Positions 1-6,743 are shown, numbered from the stretch's first letter. The stretch is DNA of 7,591 nucleotides from Bordetella parapertussis (GCA_945882005.1 CAMCWG010000141.1:1-7591); one strand, 5' to 3'. Program-made: numbers and translations. Notes: generated by a model not told the origin, from the sequence alone.

Positions 1-1
1 C

Positions 2-31
2 AACGGTCTGCTACTTCTTGCGTACCGATGA
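2..31 (+). CDS. 3' end of an upstream gene (partial), possibly a membrane protein
   Basis: Reading frame 2 is open from the window edge and encodes a short leucine-rich tail, NGLLLLAYR, ending at TGA 29-31. That stop overlaps the ATG of the next gene as ATGA, the usual arrangement of translationally coupled genes. The downstream ATG has no purine-rich Shine-Dalgarno of its own, which fits coupling. Only nine codons are visible, so the product cannot be named; the hydrophobic tail would suit a membrane protein. Frame 3 is also open at the edge, running to a TAG near base 72, so the choice of frame 2 rests on the overlap and is an inference. Confidence 0.4.
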   Translation, partial: NGLLLLAYR

Positions 32-1599
32 AAACATTAATGAATCGCGGCTGGGTGTTTTGCCAAGGTCCTAGGGCTGTTCCTTGGCTGTTATTTGGTG
101 CTGCGTTATGGCTATGCGGTCTGGCCTGGGTTCGTGACTTGCATCTCCCCGATGAAGGGCGGTATGTGGGTGTTGCTTGGGATATGGCACGTGCCGATAG
201 TTTTTGGGTGCCGCTCATGAATGGCATGCCTTATTTCCACAAGCCTCCTCTTTTCTATTGGCTCGATCAACTGTCCTTCATGATTTTTGGGCGTAATGAG
301 TGGGCGGCCAGAATCCCCTCGGTGCTCGCAGCATGGTCGAGTGCGACGGCGGCTTACTTTTTCGTTCGAAAGTATCGCGGTGTACCCATTGCAACCCTGA
401 CATTTATCGCGCTTGTGACGATGCCGTATTTTTATGGCGCTGCACAGTATGCGAACCTAGATATGTTGGTGGCTGGAATGATCAGCTTGACGGTCCTCGC
501 GGGTGCGGAGGCCGTGTTACGCAGTGAAGCAGGCGCCTCCTATAAGTCGATGATGCTTGCGGCGGCGACCGCCGCTGCATTGGGGATGCTTGCCAAAGGA
601 TTGATTGGTGTTGTCTTGCCCGGGGGCGTGCTGTTTTTTTGGGTAGTGTTGACTGGACGTTGGCGTAGTTTGGCTGTGTTGCTATGGCCACCTGCAGTCG
701 TTTTTTTCTTTGCGCTGGCTGTACCTTGGTTTTGGTTTATGCAACAGAAGTTCCCTGGGTTTTTTGATTATTACTTTATTCATCAACAGTTTGAGCGTTT
801 CGTTGGCAAGAGCTTTAATAACCCTCAACCCATCTGGTTTTACGTTCCAGTTGTGTTTGGAATGACTCTGCCTTGGTCACTGGGCTTGTTTGGGATCATG
901 AGTCGGACGTTTTGGAAGTCAGCGGGTGGCACGCTCGGCGTTCTCATGCTCATTTGGTTTTCGTTGATTATGGTGTTCTTCTCCATCCCCGCATCCAAAT
1001 TAATTGGTTATGCACTCCCGGCGTTAGTTCCCTTAGCTGTGTTGGTGGCGGAGGGGTTGTGGGCTATTCGCCAAGCGCGCGGCTCCGTTTTTGCGCTTCC
1101 CCTGATTCGCGGTTTTGTGGTGGGCTCAGCGATCGCGTGTGTCGTCGGACTGATGGTGTTTCGGGTGACACAAAAAGACAGTGCCAACGATGCTGGTGCG
1201 GCAGTAGCCGCGCAATGGAAAGCAGAGGACACCTTGGTGTACCTGCGCGCATTTCCGTTTGACTTGCCTTTCTATATTGGCAATCGCAATCCGGCCTGGG
1301 TCATTGAAAACTGGCCAACTATACCCAAACGCGATAACTGGCGTAACGAATTAGTGGATGCGGCAAACTTTGACCCTGCTCTTGGCAATATCGTGCTCAT
1401 CACCGAGCATGCGTTTGTGCCGCGTTTGTGCGAAACGAACGATAAGGTGTTTTGGTTGCGGTCTGACGATTGGGGTCCAGCGGCTTATCCTTTTTTAAGA
1501 GAAATTCAGCCTATCTTTACACAGGGGAATGGTGGGCGAGTTTGGAAAATTAAAACGGATGCTGCATTCAAGTTAAAGGTTTGCCCAAAGTCGGGCTAG
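28..1599 (+). CDS. ArnT/PMT-type (GT83-like) membrane glycosyltransferase
   Basis: A 523-residue multi-spanning inner-membrane protein of the ArnT/PMT family (E. coli ArnT is about 550 residues). These enzymes move a sugar from a polyprenyl-phosphate donor to lipid A or another acceptor on the periplasmic side. Visible family marks are the first periplasmic loop with PDEGRY (41-46, catalytic-type Asp42-Glu43), the KPPLFYW segment (72-78), GRNEWAARIPS (88-98), NLD (143-145), AKGLIG (189-194) and SKLIGYALP (323-331). About ten or more hydrophobic segments lie between 19 and 380. Residues from about 385 on form a soluble, presumably periplasmic, C-terminal domain. The start is supported by the ATGA overlap with the preceding frame; ATG 40 is a weaker alternative. 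No lipid A or undecaprenyl-sugar gene is visible nearby, so acceptor and donor are unknown (Ara4N, glucosamine or another sugar). The family call is firm and the specificity open. Confidence 0.87.
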   Translation: MKTLMNRGWVFCQGPRAVPWLLFGAALWLCGLAWVRDLHLPDEGRYVGVAWDMARADSFWVPLMNGMPYFHKPPLFYWLDQLSFMIFGRNEWAARIPSVLAAWSSATAAYFFVRKYRGVPIATLTFIALVTMPYFYGAAQYANLDMLVAGMISLTVLAGAEAVLRSEAGASYKSMMLAAATAAALGMLAKGLIGVVLPGGVLFFWVVLTGRWRSLAVLLWPPAVVFFFALAVPWFWFMQQKFPGFFDYYFIHQQFERFVGKSFNNPQPIWFYVPVVFGMTLPWSLGLFGIMSRTFWKSAGGTLGVLMLIWFSLIMVFFSIPASKLIGYALPALVPLAVLVAEGLWAIRQARGSVFALPLIRGFVVGSAIACVVGLMVFRVTQKDSANDAGAAVAAQWKAEDTLVYLRAFPFDLPFYIGNRNPAWVIENWPTIPKRDNWRNELVDAANFDPALGNIVLITEHAFVPRLCETNDKVFWLRSDDWGPAAYPFLREIQPIFTQGNGGRVWKIKTDAAFKLKVCPKSG

Positions 1600-1623
1600 T
1601 ATTTCGATATAGTCACAACGCTG

Positions 1624-1630
1624 AAAGGAA
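1624..1630 (+). promoter_or_regulatory. Shine-Dalgarno of the dehydratase gene
   Basis: AAAGGAA lies about nine bases before ATG 1639. It is a good match to the anti-Shine-Dalgarno sequence and supports that start. The gene therefore has an independent ribosome binding site even though it follows the glycosyltransferase by only 39 bases. Confidence 0.7.
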
Positions 1631-1638
1631 CACTGTTT

Positions 1639-3393
1639 ATGACTCAGGCAAAAGATGACAAGCGTCTAAAGACACCAGAGAGTTTGCGTAGCGCACGTTG
1701 GTTTGCGCCCGATGATCTGCGTTCTTTTGGGCATCGCTCGCGTGCGATGCAAATGGGTTATGGCCCTGAAGATTGGGCAGGTAAACCGGTTGTCGGAATC
1801 GTCAATACCTGGTCTGACATTAATCCCTGTCACAGTCACTTCAAACAGCGTGTTGAGGACGTCAAGCGAGGTGTATTTCAGGCGGGAGGGTTCCCGATTG
1901 AATTGCCGGCGCAGTCCTTAGCTGAGCAATACGTCAAGCCAACCACTATGCTTTATCGCAACTTGTTGGCGATGGATGTCGAGGAGCTCTTGCGTTGCCA
2001 CCCCATCGATGGTGTTGTGTTGATGGGCGGTTGTGACAAGACAACACCGGCGTTGTTGATGGGTGCCACAAGCGCAGGCTTGCCTTCGATTTATGTGCCA
2101 GCGGGGCCTATGCTGCGTGGTAACTGGCAGGGCAAGGTGCTTGGTTCAGGATCCGATGCTTGGAAGTACTGGGACGATCGCCGTGCCGGTTTAATCAATC
2201 AAAAACAATGGATCGAAATCGAAGGTGGGATTGCCCGTAGTCATGGCACGTGTATGACGATGGGCACGGCCAGCACCATGACGGCTATTGCTGAGGCGCT
2301 TGGGATGACCTTGCCTGGCGCGTCTTCGATTCCTGCTCCGGATTCTAACCATGTCCGTATGAGTGCTGAGTCGGGTCGACGCATCGTTGATATGATCTGG
2401 GAAGACCTCACACCTTCGAAAATTCAAACGCATGCCGCCTTTGAGAATGCGATCGCTGTGGCGATGGCGATGGGCTGTTCAACGAATGCAATTATTCATG
2501 TGATCGCCCAGGCAAAGCGTGCAGGATGCGACATTGATTTGGCGGATTTTGATCGCTTCAGTCGCTTCGTGCCTGTGATTGCCAATGTGCGCCCGAGTGG
2601 TGATCAGTACCTCATGGAAGACTTTTTCTATGCAGGAGGTCTGCCAGCCTTGATGAACCGTATCAAGCAGCATTTGCATCTTGACACCATGACCGTCACT
2701 GGCAAGACCCTCGGCGAAAATATCGAAGGTGCGGCGGTCTATAACGACGATGTCATCCGGCCTTTAGATAACCCGATATATGCAGAAGGTGCCTTGGCTG
2801 TACTCAAAGGTAACCTTGCGCCTGACGGGTGTGTCATTAAGCCTAGCGCGTGCCCCGAGCACTTGCACAAGCATACTGGGCCCGCCCTAGTGTTTGATGA
2901 TTACCCATCGATGAAGGCAGTCATTGATGATGAAGATCTGGAGGTCACCGCTGATCATGTGTTGATCTTGCGTAACGCCGGACCGCAAGGCGGACCGGGT
3001 ATGCCAGAGTGGGGCATGTTGCCCATGCCTAAAAAACTTCTCAAGCAGGGTGTGCGTGATATGTTGCGCCTCTCTGATTCGCGTATGAGTGGGACGAGTT
3101 ATGGTGCTTGTGTGTTGCACATTTCGCCCGAGTCGTATGTGGGCGGTCCGTTGGCCTTGGTCAAAACGGGTGACATGATTTCAGTGGACGTACCTGCCCG
3201 TACGATTAAGCTCGAAATTTCAGACGAAGAATTTGCACAGCGCCGGGCGGCCTGGAAAGCGCCAGCACCTCGCTACGAGCGCGGTTATGGTTGGATGTTT
3301 TCAAAACATATCCAGCAGGCGCATGAGGGTTGCGACTTCGACTTCTTGCGAACAGATTTTGGTGCCCCAGTATCTGAACCTGATATTTATTAA
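1639..3393 (+). CDS. IlvD/Edd-family dehydratase, L-arabinonate dehydratase-like
   Basis: A 584-residue Fe-S dehydratase. The family eliminates water from dihydroxy acids or sugar acids to give 2-keto-3-deoxy acids in the cytoplasm. Three cluster cysteines are in their expected motifs: Cys64 (NPCHSHF), Cys132 (GGCDKTTPA) and Cys205 (HGTCMTMGTAST). Metal-site residues Glu96, Asp133 and Lys134 (the Lys carbamylated in characterised members) and Glu457 are present, and Ser484 in DSRMSGTSYG fits the catalytic alkoxide serine. Spacing of these residues matches, as I recall it, the [2Fe-2S] Rhizobium L-arabinonate dehydratase with an offset of 4-5 residues, and the length is similar (about 579). 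I therefore favour a sugar-acid dehydratase over the branched-chain-amino-acid IlvD. The RraA/aldolase-fold gene 11 bases downstream agrees with a catabolic role. The exact substrate (arabinonate, fuconate, galactonate or another acid) is not readable from sequence, so no symbol is given. Confidence 0.92.
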   Translation: MTQAKDDKRLKTPESLRSARWFAPDDLRSFGHRSRAMQMGYGPEDWAGKPVVGIVNTWSDINPCHSHFKQRVEDVKRGVFQAGGFPIELPAQSLAEQYVKPTTMLYRNLLAMDVEELLRCHPIDGVVLMGGCDKTTPALLMGATSAGLPSIYVPAGPMLRGNWQGKVLGSGSDAWKYWDDRRAGLINQKQWIEIEGGIARSHGTCMTMGTASTMTAIAEALGMTLPGASSIPAPDSNHVRMSAESGRRIVDMIWEDLTPSKIQTHAAFENAIAVAMAMGCSTNAIIHVIAQAKRAGCDIDLADFDRFSRFVPVIANVRPSGDQYLMEDFFYAGGLPALMNRIKQHLHLDTMTVTGKTLGENIEGAAVYNDDVIRPLDNPIYAEGALAVLKGNLAPDGCVIKPSACPEHLHKHTGPALVFDDYPSMKAVIDDEDLEVTADHVLILRNAGPQGGPGMPEWGMLPMPKKLLKQGVRDMLRLSDSRMSGTSYGACVLHISPESYVGGPLALVKTGDMISVDVPARTIKLEISDEEFAQRRAAWKAPAPRYERGYGWMFSKHIQQAHEGCDFDFLRTDFGAPVSEPDIY

Positions 3394-3395
3394 TT

Positions 3396-3400
3396 GGTGA
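3396..3400 (+). promoter_or_regulatory. Shine-Dalgarno of the RraA-like gene
   Basis: GGTGA sits in the 11-base gap between the dehydratase stop and ATG 3405, four bases before the start. It matches the 3' part of the consensus AGGAGGTGA. The tight spacing supports co-transcription of the two genes. Confidence 0.5.
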
Positions 3401-3404
3401 CAAC

Positions 3405-4124
3405 ATGAGCAAACTCTCCGCAGCGACACGTGAAAAATTGATGCAAGTGAGTACGGCAACGCTTGGGACCTGCCTGTTTAAGCGAGGACTGCGTTCGCAA
3501 TTTGTACAAAACGTGCAGCGCCTGTCGAAGTCGACTAAAAACATGGTGGGTGAGGCCTATACGCTGCGCTACATCCCTGCGCGCGAAGACCTCAATGGAA
3601 TTGAAGTATTCAAAGATCGTTCGCATCCACAGCGCAAGGCAATCGATGAATGTCCTGCGGGTGCTGTACTTGTCATTGATAGCCGTAAGGATGCGCGTGC
3701 GGCCTCTGCTGGCGGCATTCTAGTCGGTCGTCTGATGGCTCGTGGTGTTGCCGGTGTTGTGACAGATGGCGGATTTCGTGATTCGGCAGAAATCGCTGAG
3801 TTGGGTATCGCTGCTTATCATCAACGACCCTCAGCCCCCACGAACCTAACGCACCACCATGCCATCGATATTAACGTTCCGATTGGATGTGGTGACGCTC
3901 CGGTATTTCCAGGGGATGTGATTGTGGGGGATGCCGATGGGGTGTTGGTTGTGCCTGCCCATCTCGCAGAGGAATTGGCGAACGAGGCGTTTGAAATGAC
4001 GGTGTTTGAGGACTTCGTGACTGAGGAAGTCAAGAAAGGCCGGTCGACGATGGGCTTGTATCCCAATACGGATCCGCAGACCTCGGTCGACTTTGAAGCG
4101 TGGCGTAGGAAAGTTGGGCGCTGA
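3405..4124 (+). CDS. RraA-like / HMG-aldolase-fold protein, probable keto-acid lyase or decarboxylase
   Basis: A 239-residue member of the RraA/MenG-like family, which contains class II HMG/CHA aldolases, oxaloacetate decarboxylases and the RNase E inhibitor RraA. The core motif is at 103-126: a GG pair, RGVAGVVTDGGFRD, with Arg125 for substrate and Asp126 for the divalent metal. A second family block is FPGDVIVGDADGVLVVP at 168-184. Remembered E. coli RraA is about 160 residues and has Arg-Gln at this place, so the longer protein here with Arg-Asp looks like an enzyme and not an RNase E regulator. However, Gly104 stands where HMG/CHA aldolases have Asp (D-X20-R-D), giving G-X20-R-D-X2-E, so HMG aldolase activity should not be assumed. 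A His-rich stretch (150-152) follows. Its place directly behind a sugar-acid dehydratase suggests it acts on the 2-keto-3-deoxy product; that is inference. Databases often call such proteins 'ribonuclease activity regulator RraA', probably misleading here. Confidence 0.9.
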   Translation: MSKLSAATREKLMQVSTATLGTCLFKRGLRSQFVQNVQRLSKSTKNMVGEAYTLRYIPAREDLNGIEVFKDRSHPQRKAIDECPAGAVLVIDSRKDARAASAGGILVGRLMARGVAGVVTDGGFRDSAEIAELGIAAYHQRPSAPTNLTHHHAIDINVPIGCGDAPVFPGDVIVGDADGVLVVPAHLAEELANEAFEMTVFEDFVTEEVKKGRSTMGLYPNTDPQTSVDFEAWRRKVGR

Positions 4125-4162
4125 AGTTGGTGCCGGAGATGGAACCAGTGGCTAAACCCCGA

Positions 4163-4186
4163 AGCGCATCGCAGACGCCATGCGCT
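4163..4186. other. Inverted repeat between the RraA-like gene and tRNA-His
   Basis: A perfect 7-base stem, AGCGCAT at 4163-4169 and ATGCGCT at 4180-4186, encloses a 10-base loop. It lies 38 bases past the RraA-like stop on the plus strand and six bases past the tRNA-His CCA on the minus strand, so it could end or stabilise transcripts from either side. Neither strand has a proper T-run after the stem (AAAAC on plus, TCGGGGTTT on minus), so a classic intrinsic terminator is not shown. A flanking CCCC (4157-4160) and GGGG (4193-4196) could extend the pairing into the tRNA 3' end. Confidence 0.5.
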
Positions 4187-4191
4187 AAAAC

Positions 4192-4268
4192 TGGGGTGAG
4201 CGACGGGGCTCGAACCCGCGACAACCAGAATCACAATCTGGGACTCTACCAACTGAGCTACGCCCACC
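4192..4268 (-). tRNA. tRNA-His (GTG), complete with encoded CCA
   Basis: The minus strand folds into a full 77-base tRNA. Acceptor GTGGGCG pairs with CGCTCAC with one G-U pair. The D arm is GCTC/GAGT with AGTTGGTA loop, the anticodon stem is CCAGA/TCTGG with GTG anticodon (plus-strand 4232-4234), and the T arm is GCGGG/CCCGT with loop TTCGAGC. The histidine-specific extra G at -1 (complement of 4268) faces discriminator C73 (complement of 4195), the identity element used by HisRS. CCA is encoded at 4194-4192. The gene is read against its neighbours on both sides. Confidence 0.97.
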
Positions 4269-4279
4269 ACAGGACAAGA

Positions 4280-4288
4280 ATTCTAGCA
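4280..4288 (-). promoter_or_regulatory. Probable tRNA-His promoter (extended -10)
   Basis: On the minus strand, TGC followed by TAGAAT matches an extended -10 element (TGnTATAAT, five of six in the hexamer). It would start transcription about 5 bases before the mature 5' end of tRNA-His, a short leader typical of tRNA genes. No convincing -35 is seen at 16-18 bases, which an extended -10 can tolerate. Confidence 0.45.
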
Positions 4289-4337
4289 TGTTTGAAGAAG
4301 CTTATTATGCGGCAGACGCGTGCAGCCCTCCCGACTC

Positions 4338-4342
4338 AGGAG
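4338..4342 (+). promoter_or_regulatory. Shine-Dalgarno that sets the cardiolipin synthase start
   Basis: AGGAG is followed after seven bases by GTG 4350, which is in frame with the cardiolipin synthase. The longer alternative GTG at 4320 has no such site before it and would add an unconserved arginine-rich decapeptide, so 4350 is preferred. Confidence 0.75.
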
Positions 4343-4349
4343 ATGGTCT

Positions 4350-5810
4350 GTGCATAGCGCCCACCAAGTACTAACAGAATATTGGCCACACATCTTGTTT
4401 GTTATTTCGGGTGTGGCGAGCGCTGCTGCTGCCATCCATGCAGCGATGACCAAACAAGATGTGCGTGCGGCCATTGGCTGGGTTGCGGTCGTCCTTTTTT
4501 CCCCCTTGCTTGGTGCGGCGCTCTACCTGGTCGCGGGGATTAACCGAATTCGTAAGCAACGTGTCTCTCAGCAGCGGGCCGATACTTCAATTTCACAGGA
4601 AGTCATTCATCGGTTGTTGGTTGAAGATGTTGCCTCAGTCTCGGGTGCGCAGTTCTCCGCTCTGAAGACGCTTGGCGATCGCGTGAGCGACTTTAAGTTG
4701 CTGGGTTCTAATGCCATCCGTCTGCTGGACGGTGGGGACCAGACTTACCCGGCCATGCTTGAGGCTATCAAAGGCGCGCAGCGCTCGATTGCGTTGCAAA
4801 GCTATATTTTCGATCATGATGAAGTGGGGGGTGAGCTCGCGCAGGCGTTGATTGATGCCCAAACACGAGGTGTGGTGGTGCGGGTGTTGATCGATGCGGT
4901 TGGATCCAAGTACTCCCGGCCGCCCATCGTGCGCATGCTGGAGAAAGGCGGTGTACGTACCGCCCTCTTTATGCAGCCCGTGATCGGAGTGCGTTTGGTC
5001 TACGCCAACTTGCGCAGCCACCGCAAACTGTTGGTCGTTGATGGTACGCATGGATTTACCGGGGGCATGAATATTCGCGCAGGCTTTGTGACCGCCATCG
5101 CAAAAGAGAAGGTGACCCGCGACACACATTTTCAGGTAAGCGGCCCAGTCGTTTATCAGTTGATGATTAATTTCGCACACGATTGGCAGTTCACGACGCA
5201 AGAGAAACTAACGGGATCAGTCTGGTTTTCTACGGACCCTGCAGACTTTGTTGAGCAGGGCAGTGTTCCGTTGCGCTGCGTGCCGTCAGGTCCAGATGCA
5301 ACGCTCGGAAGTACACACGATATGTTGCTCGGCGCGCTTTCTGTCGCGCAACAGCATGTTCGCATCCAAAGTCCATATTTTTTGCCCGACATTTCTCTCG
5401 TTGCTGCGCTAGCGACAGCCGCACGTCGCGGTGTGATTGTTGACATCGTGCTCCCCGGCGCAAACAACCTCAAGCTCGTTGATGCTGCCATGATGGCCCA
5501 GATTGATCAGCTCATTCTGACGGGCTGTCGTGTTTGGCGGTCGTCAGGAACGTTCGATCATTCCAAGCTATTCACAGTCGATGGAGGGTGGTCGTATGTC
5601 GGTTCGTCCAACCTCGATCCACGCAGTTTACGCTTGAACTTTGAGTTGGATCTTGAGGTCTACGATCGTGCCTTGGCGCAACAATTAGATGCGCGCATTG
5701 ATACGACCATAGCGAATGCTGAGCGCATTACGATCCGCTCGTTGATGCGTCGATCGTTTGCGTTGCGCTTGCGAGACAAGATTGTTTGGCTTGCCTCGCC
5801 TTATCTCTAG
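4350..5810 (+). CDS. cls: Cardiolipin synthase (phospholipase D family)
   Basis: A 486-residue inner-membrane enzyme that joins phosphatidyl groups to make cardiolipin, the usual length for bacterial Cls. Residue numbers count from GTG 4350. The PLD N-terminal region has two hydrophobic segments (about 14-32 and 39-64), the second ending in the family pattern ALYLVAGINRIRKQR. The first catalytic half opens with LLDGGDQTYPAMLEAI and carries the first HKD motif, His224-Lys226-Asp231, followed by GGMN. The second half carries His404-Lys406-Asp411 followed by GSSNLDPRSLRLNFELDLEVYD, the usual Cls block. Both catalytic sites are intact. It reads divergently from tRNA-His across an 81-base gap; a plus-strand TATTAT at 4303-4308 is a possible -10 but lacks a -35. 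The stop is 3 bases from the end of the convergent binding-protein gene. It could equally be called ClsA-like; I do not assign a subtype beyond the two membrane segments. Confidence 0.94.
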   Translation: MHSAHQVLTEYWPHILFVISGVASAAAAIHAAMTKQDVRAAIGWVAVVLFSPLLGAALYLVAGINRIRKQRVSQQRADTSISQEVIHRLLVEDVASVSGAQFSALKTLGDRVSDFKLLGSNAIRLLDGGDQTYPAMLEAIKGAQRSIALQSYIFDHDEVGGELAQALIDAQTRGVVVRVLIDAVGSKYSRPPIVRMLEKGGVRTALFMQPVIGVRLVYANLRSHRKLLVVDGTHGFTGGMNIRAGFVTAIAKEKVTRDTHFQVSGPVVYQLMINFAHDWQFTTQEKLTGSVWFSTDPADFVEQGSVPLRCVPSGPDATLGSTHDMLLGALSVAQQHVRIQSPYFLPDISLVAALATAARRGVIVDIVLPGANNLKLVDAAMMAQIDQLILTGCRVWRSSGTFDHSKLFTVDGGWSYVGSSNLDPRSLRLNFELDLEVYDRALAQQLDARIDTTIANAERITIRSLMRRSFALRLRDKIVWLASPYL

Positions 5811-5813
5811 TTT

Positions 5814-6572
5814 TTAGTTGGTAGCCTCAAGCGGGTCTTTGGTGGGGTCTGCCGCATAGCCAACCCCAGCGCCTTGTATGCCGTGGCGGGTCATGGATTC
5901 CTTGACGAAACCTTTGGCTTTCATCTCCTCCACGAAGTGTCTGAGATACGCGGCTGCTTCCACGCCTTTCGTTTTTGGTACACCCATTGCTTGGTTGATC
6001 ACCATAAAACGTTCGGGAAGCATGCGAAGGCCTGTCACGTCTTTTGTATCGGCTTCAAGCTGCTGCTTGACGCCAGCAGCGATCTCAATGTGCTGGGAAA
6101 GAAAGTCTGGAATGACGGCCTGGGAGGACACTGCACGGATAATAGTGGCTTGCTTAAGGTGACGGGTCAGGAATAAATCATAAGCACTACCTTTGCCCAC
6201 CACAACTTGCTTGCCGGCGACATCCACGTCAGCGTTCTTTGTAATCAACGAATCACTGCGCACCATGTAATAACCCTCGATCAGGACATAAGCGGCGGTG
6301 AAGGCGATGTCTTTGCCTCGCTCTGGATCGATGGCAAAAAAACCGATGTCTGCGCGTCCGGCTTCAACTGTTGCAACAGATTTTCCCGCGGTTTCGTTGA
6401 CGATGAGTTCGCAAGGTACGCCCAGCTTTTCCGCCAGTGCGCGTGCCAGATCGATGGAGATACCGAAGGGTTTATCATCCTTGCCCAGATTGGCAAGCAC
6501 CGGGTTACCAACGTTCAGTGAAGCGCGCAATACACCTGTCGGGGCGAAGGCTTTAAGCAAGTCGGCGGTCAT
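5814..6572 (-). CDS. Family-3 solute-binding protein without signal peptide
   Basis: A 252-residue protein of the amino-acid/polar-compound binding family (SBP_bac_3). It shows the two-lobe landmarks: TGVLRASLNVGNP at 12-24, GISIDLARALAEKLGV at 37-52, and the ligand-site region AGRADIGFFAIDPERGKDIAFTAAY at 71-95, including Arg85. Family members normally bind amino acids in the periplasm for an ABC importer. Here the protein begins MTADLLKAFAPTG, directly at the mature domain, with no hydrophobic leader or lipobox. An in-frame TAA lies six codons upstream (plus-strand 6588-6590), so a leader cannot be restored by choosing an earlier start. AAGGGA at 6589-6584 is an SD-like site with a long, 11-base spacer. 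No permease or ATPase gene is near. It may work in the cytoplasm as a binding or sensory protein; the ligand is unknown. The domain call is firm and the role unknown. Confidence 0.87.
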   Translation of the reverse strand: MTADLLKAFAPTGVLRASLNVGNPVLANLGKDDKPFGISIDLARALAEKLGVPCELIVNETAGKSVATVEAGRADIGFFAIDPERGKDIAFTAAYVLIEGYYMVRSDSLITKNADVDVAGKQVVVGKGSAYDLFLTRHLKQATIIRAVSSQAVIPDFLSQHIEIAAGVKQQLEADTKDVTGLRMLPERFMVINQAMGVPKTKGVEAAAYLRHFVEEMKAKGFVKESMTRHGIQGAGVGYAADPTKDPLEATN

Positions 6573-6673
6573 AATGATCTGTATCCCTTATTTTTATGCT
6601 GGCGGGCGCTATCTAAAGCGGATCACATCAACATAACAGATAATGAAATGCATGCGAATCGTGAGCCGAGCCC

Positions 6674-6679
6674 TATAAT
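6674..6679 (+). promoter_or_regulatory. Possible -10 element of the parvulin gene
   Basis: A perfect TATAAT lies 64 bases before ATG 6744. No good -35 is found 16-18 bases upstream, so the call is weak. If real, it lies inside the longer frame that opens at ATG 6648 and argues that translation starts at 6744. The rest of 6573-6743 is a divergent intergenic region with no recognisable gene; no clear promoter was found for the minus-strand binding-protein gene. Confidence 0.35.
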
Positions 6680-6743
6680 CCAACCATTCGCTAAACAAAT
6701 TTTAATTTTGTGCGCTTTTGCACGTTTCTTGGCCTGTAAGCAT

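Noticed and set aside
1583..1613. GCCC/GGGC mini-hairpin and TATAGT between glycosyltransferase and dehydratase
   Set aside because: The stem has only four pairs and no T-run, and the -10-like TATAGT (1608-1613) has no -35 at suitable spacing, so neither terminator nor promoter is supported.
4192..4268. tRNA-His as an integration site for a mobile element
   Set aside because: No second copy of the tRNA 3' end, integrase or atypical gene content is seen in the window.
3821..4270. Minus-strand 149-codon open frame starting MVGVAQLVESQ
   Set aside because: Its first part is translated tRNA-His and the rest lies antisense to the RraA-like gene. Such VAQLVES frames are well-known tRNA artefacts.
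4127..4357. Plus-strand 76-codon open frame with GARTRDNQNHNLGLYQLSYAHHR
   Set aside because: It is the antisense of tRNA-His, a common false gene call, and has no Shine-Dalgarno.
4635..5201. Minus-strand 188-codon open frame
   Set aside because: It is fully antisense to the conserved catalytic region of cardiolipin synthase and its product resembles nothing I recognise.
6577..6641. ATCTGT (6577-6582) and ACAGAT (6636-6641) inverted repeat in the divergent intergenic region
   Set aside because: Six bases separated by more than 50 are expected by chance, and no operator-like symmetry surrounds them.
6648..6743. N-terminal extension of the parvulin from ATG 6648
   Set aside because: It would put 32 unusual residues before a perfect signal peptide and contains a likely -10 element.
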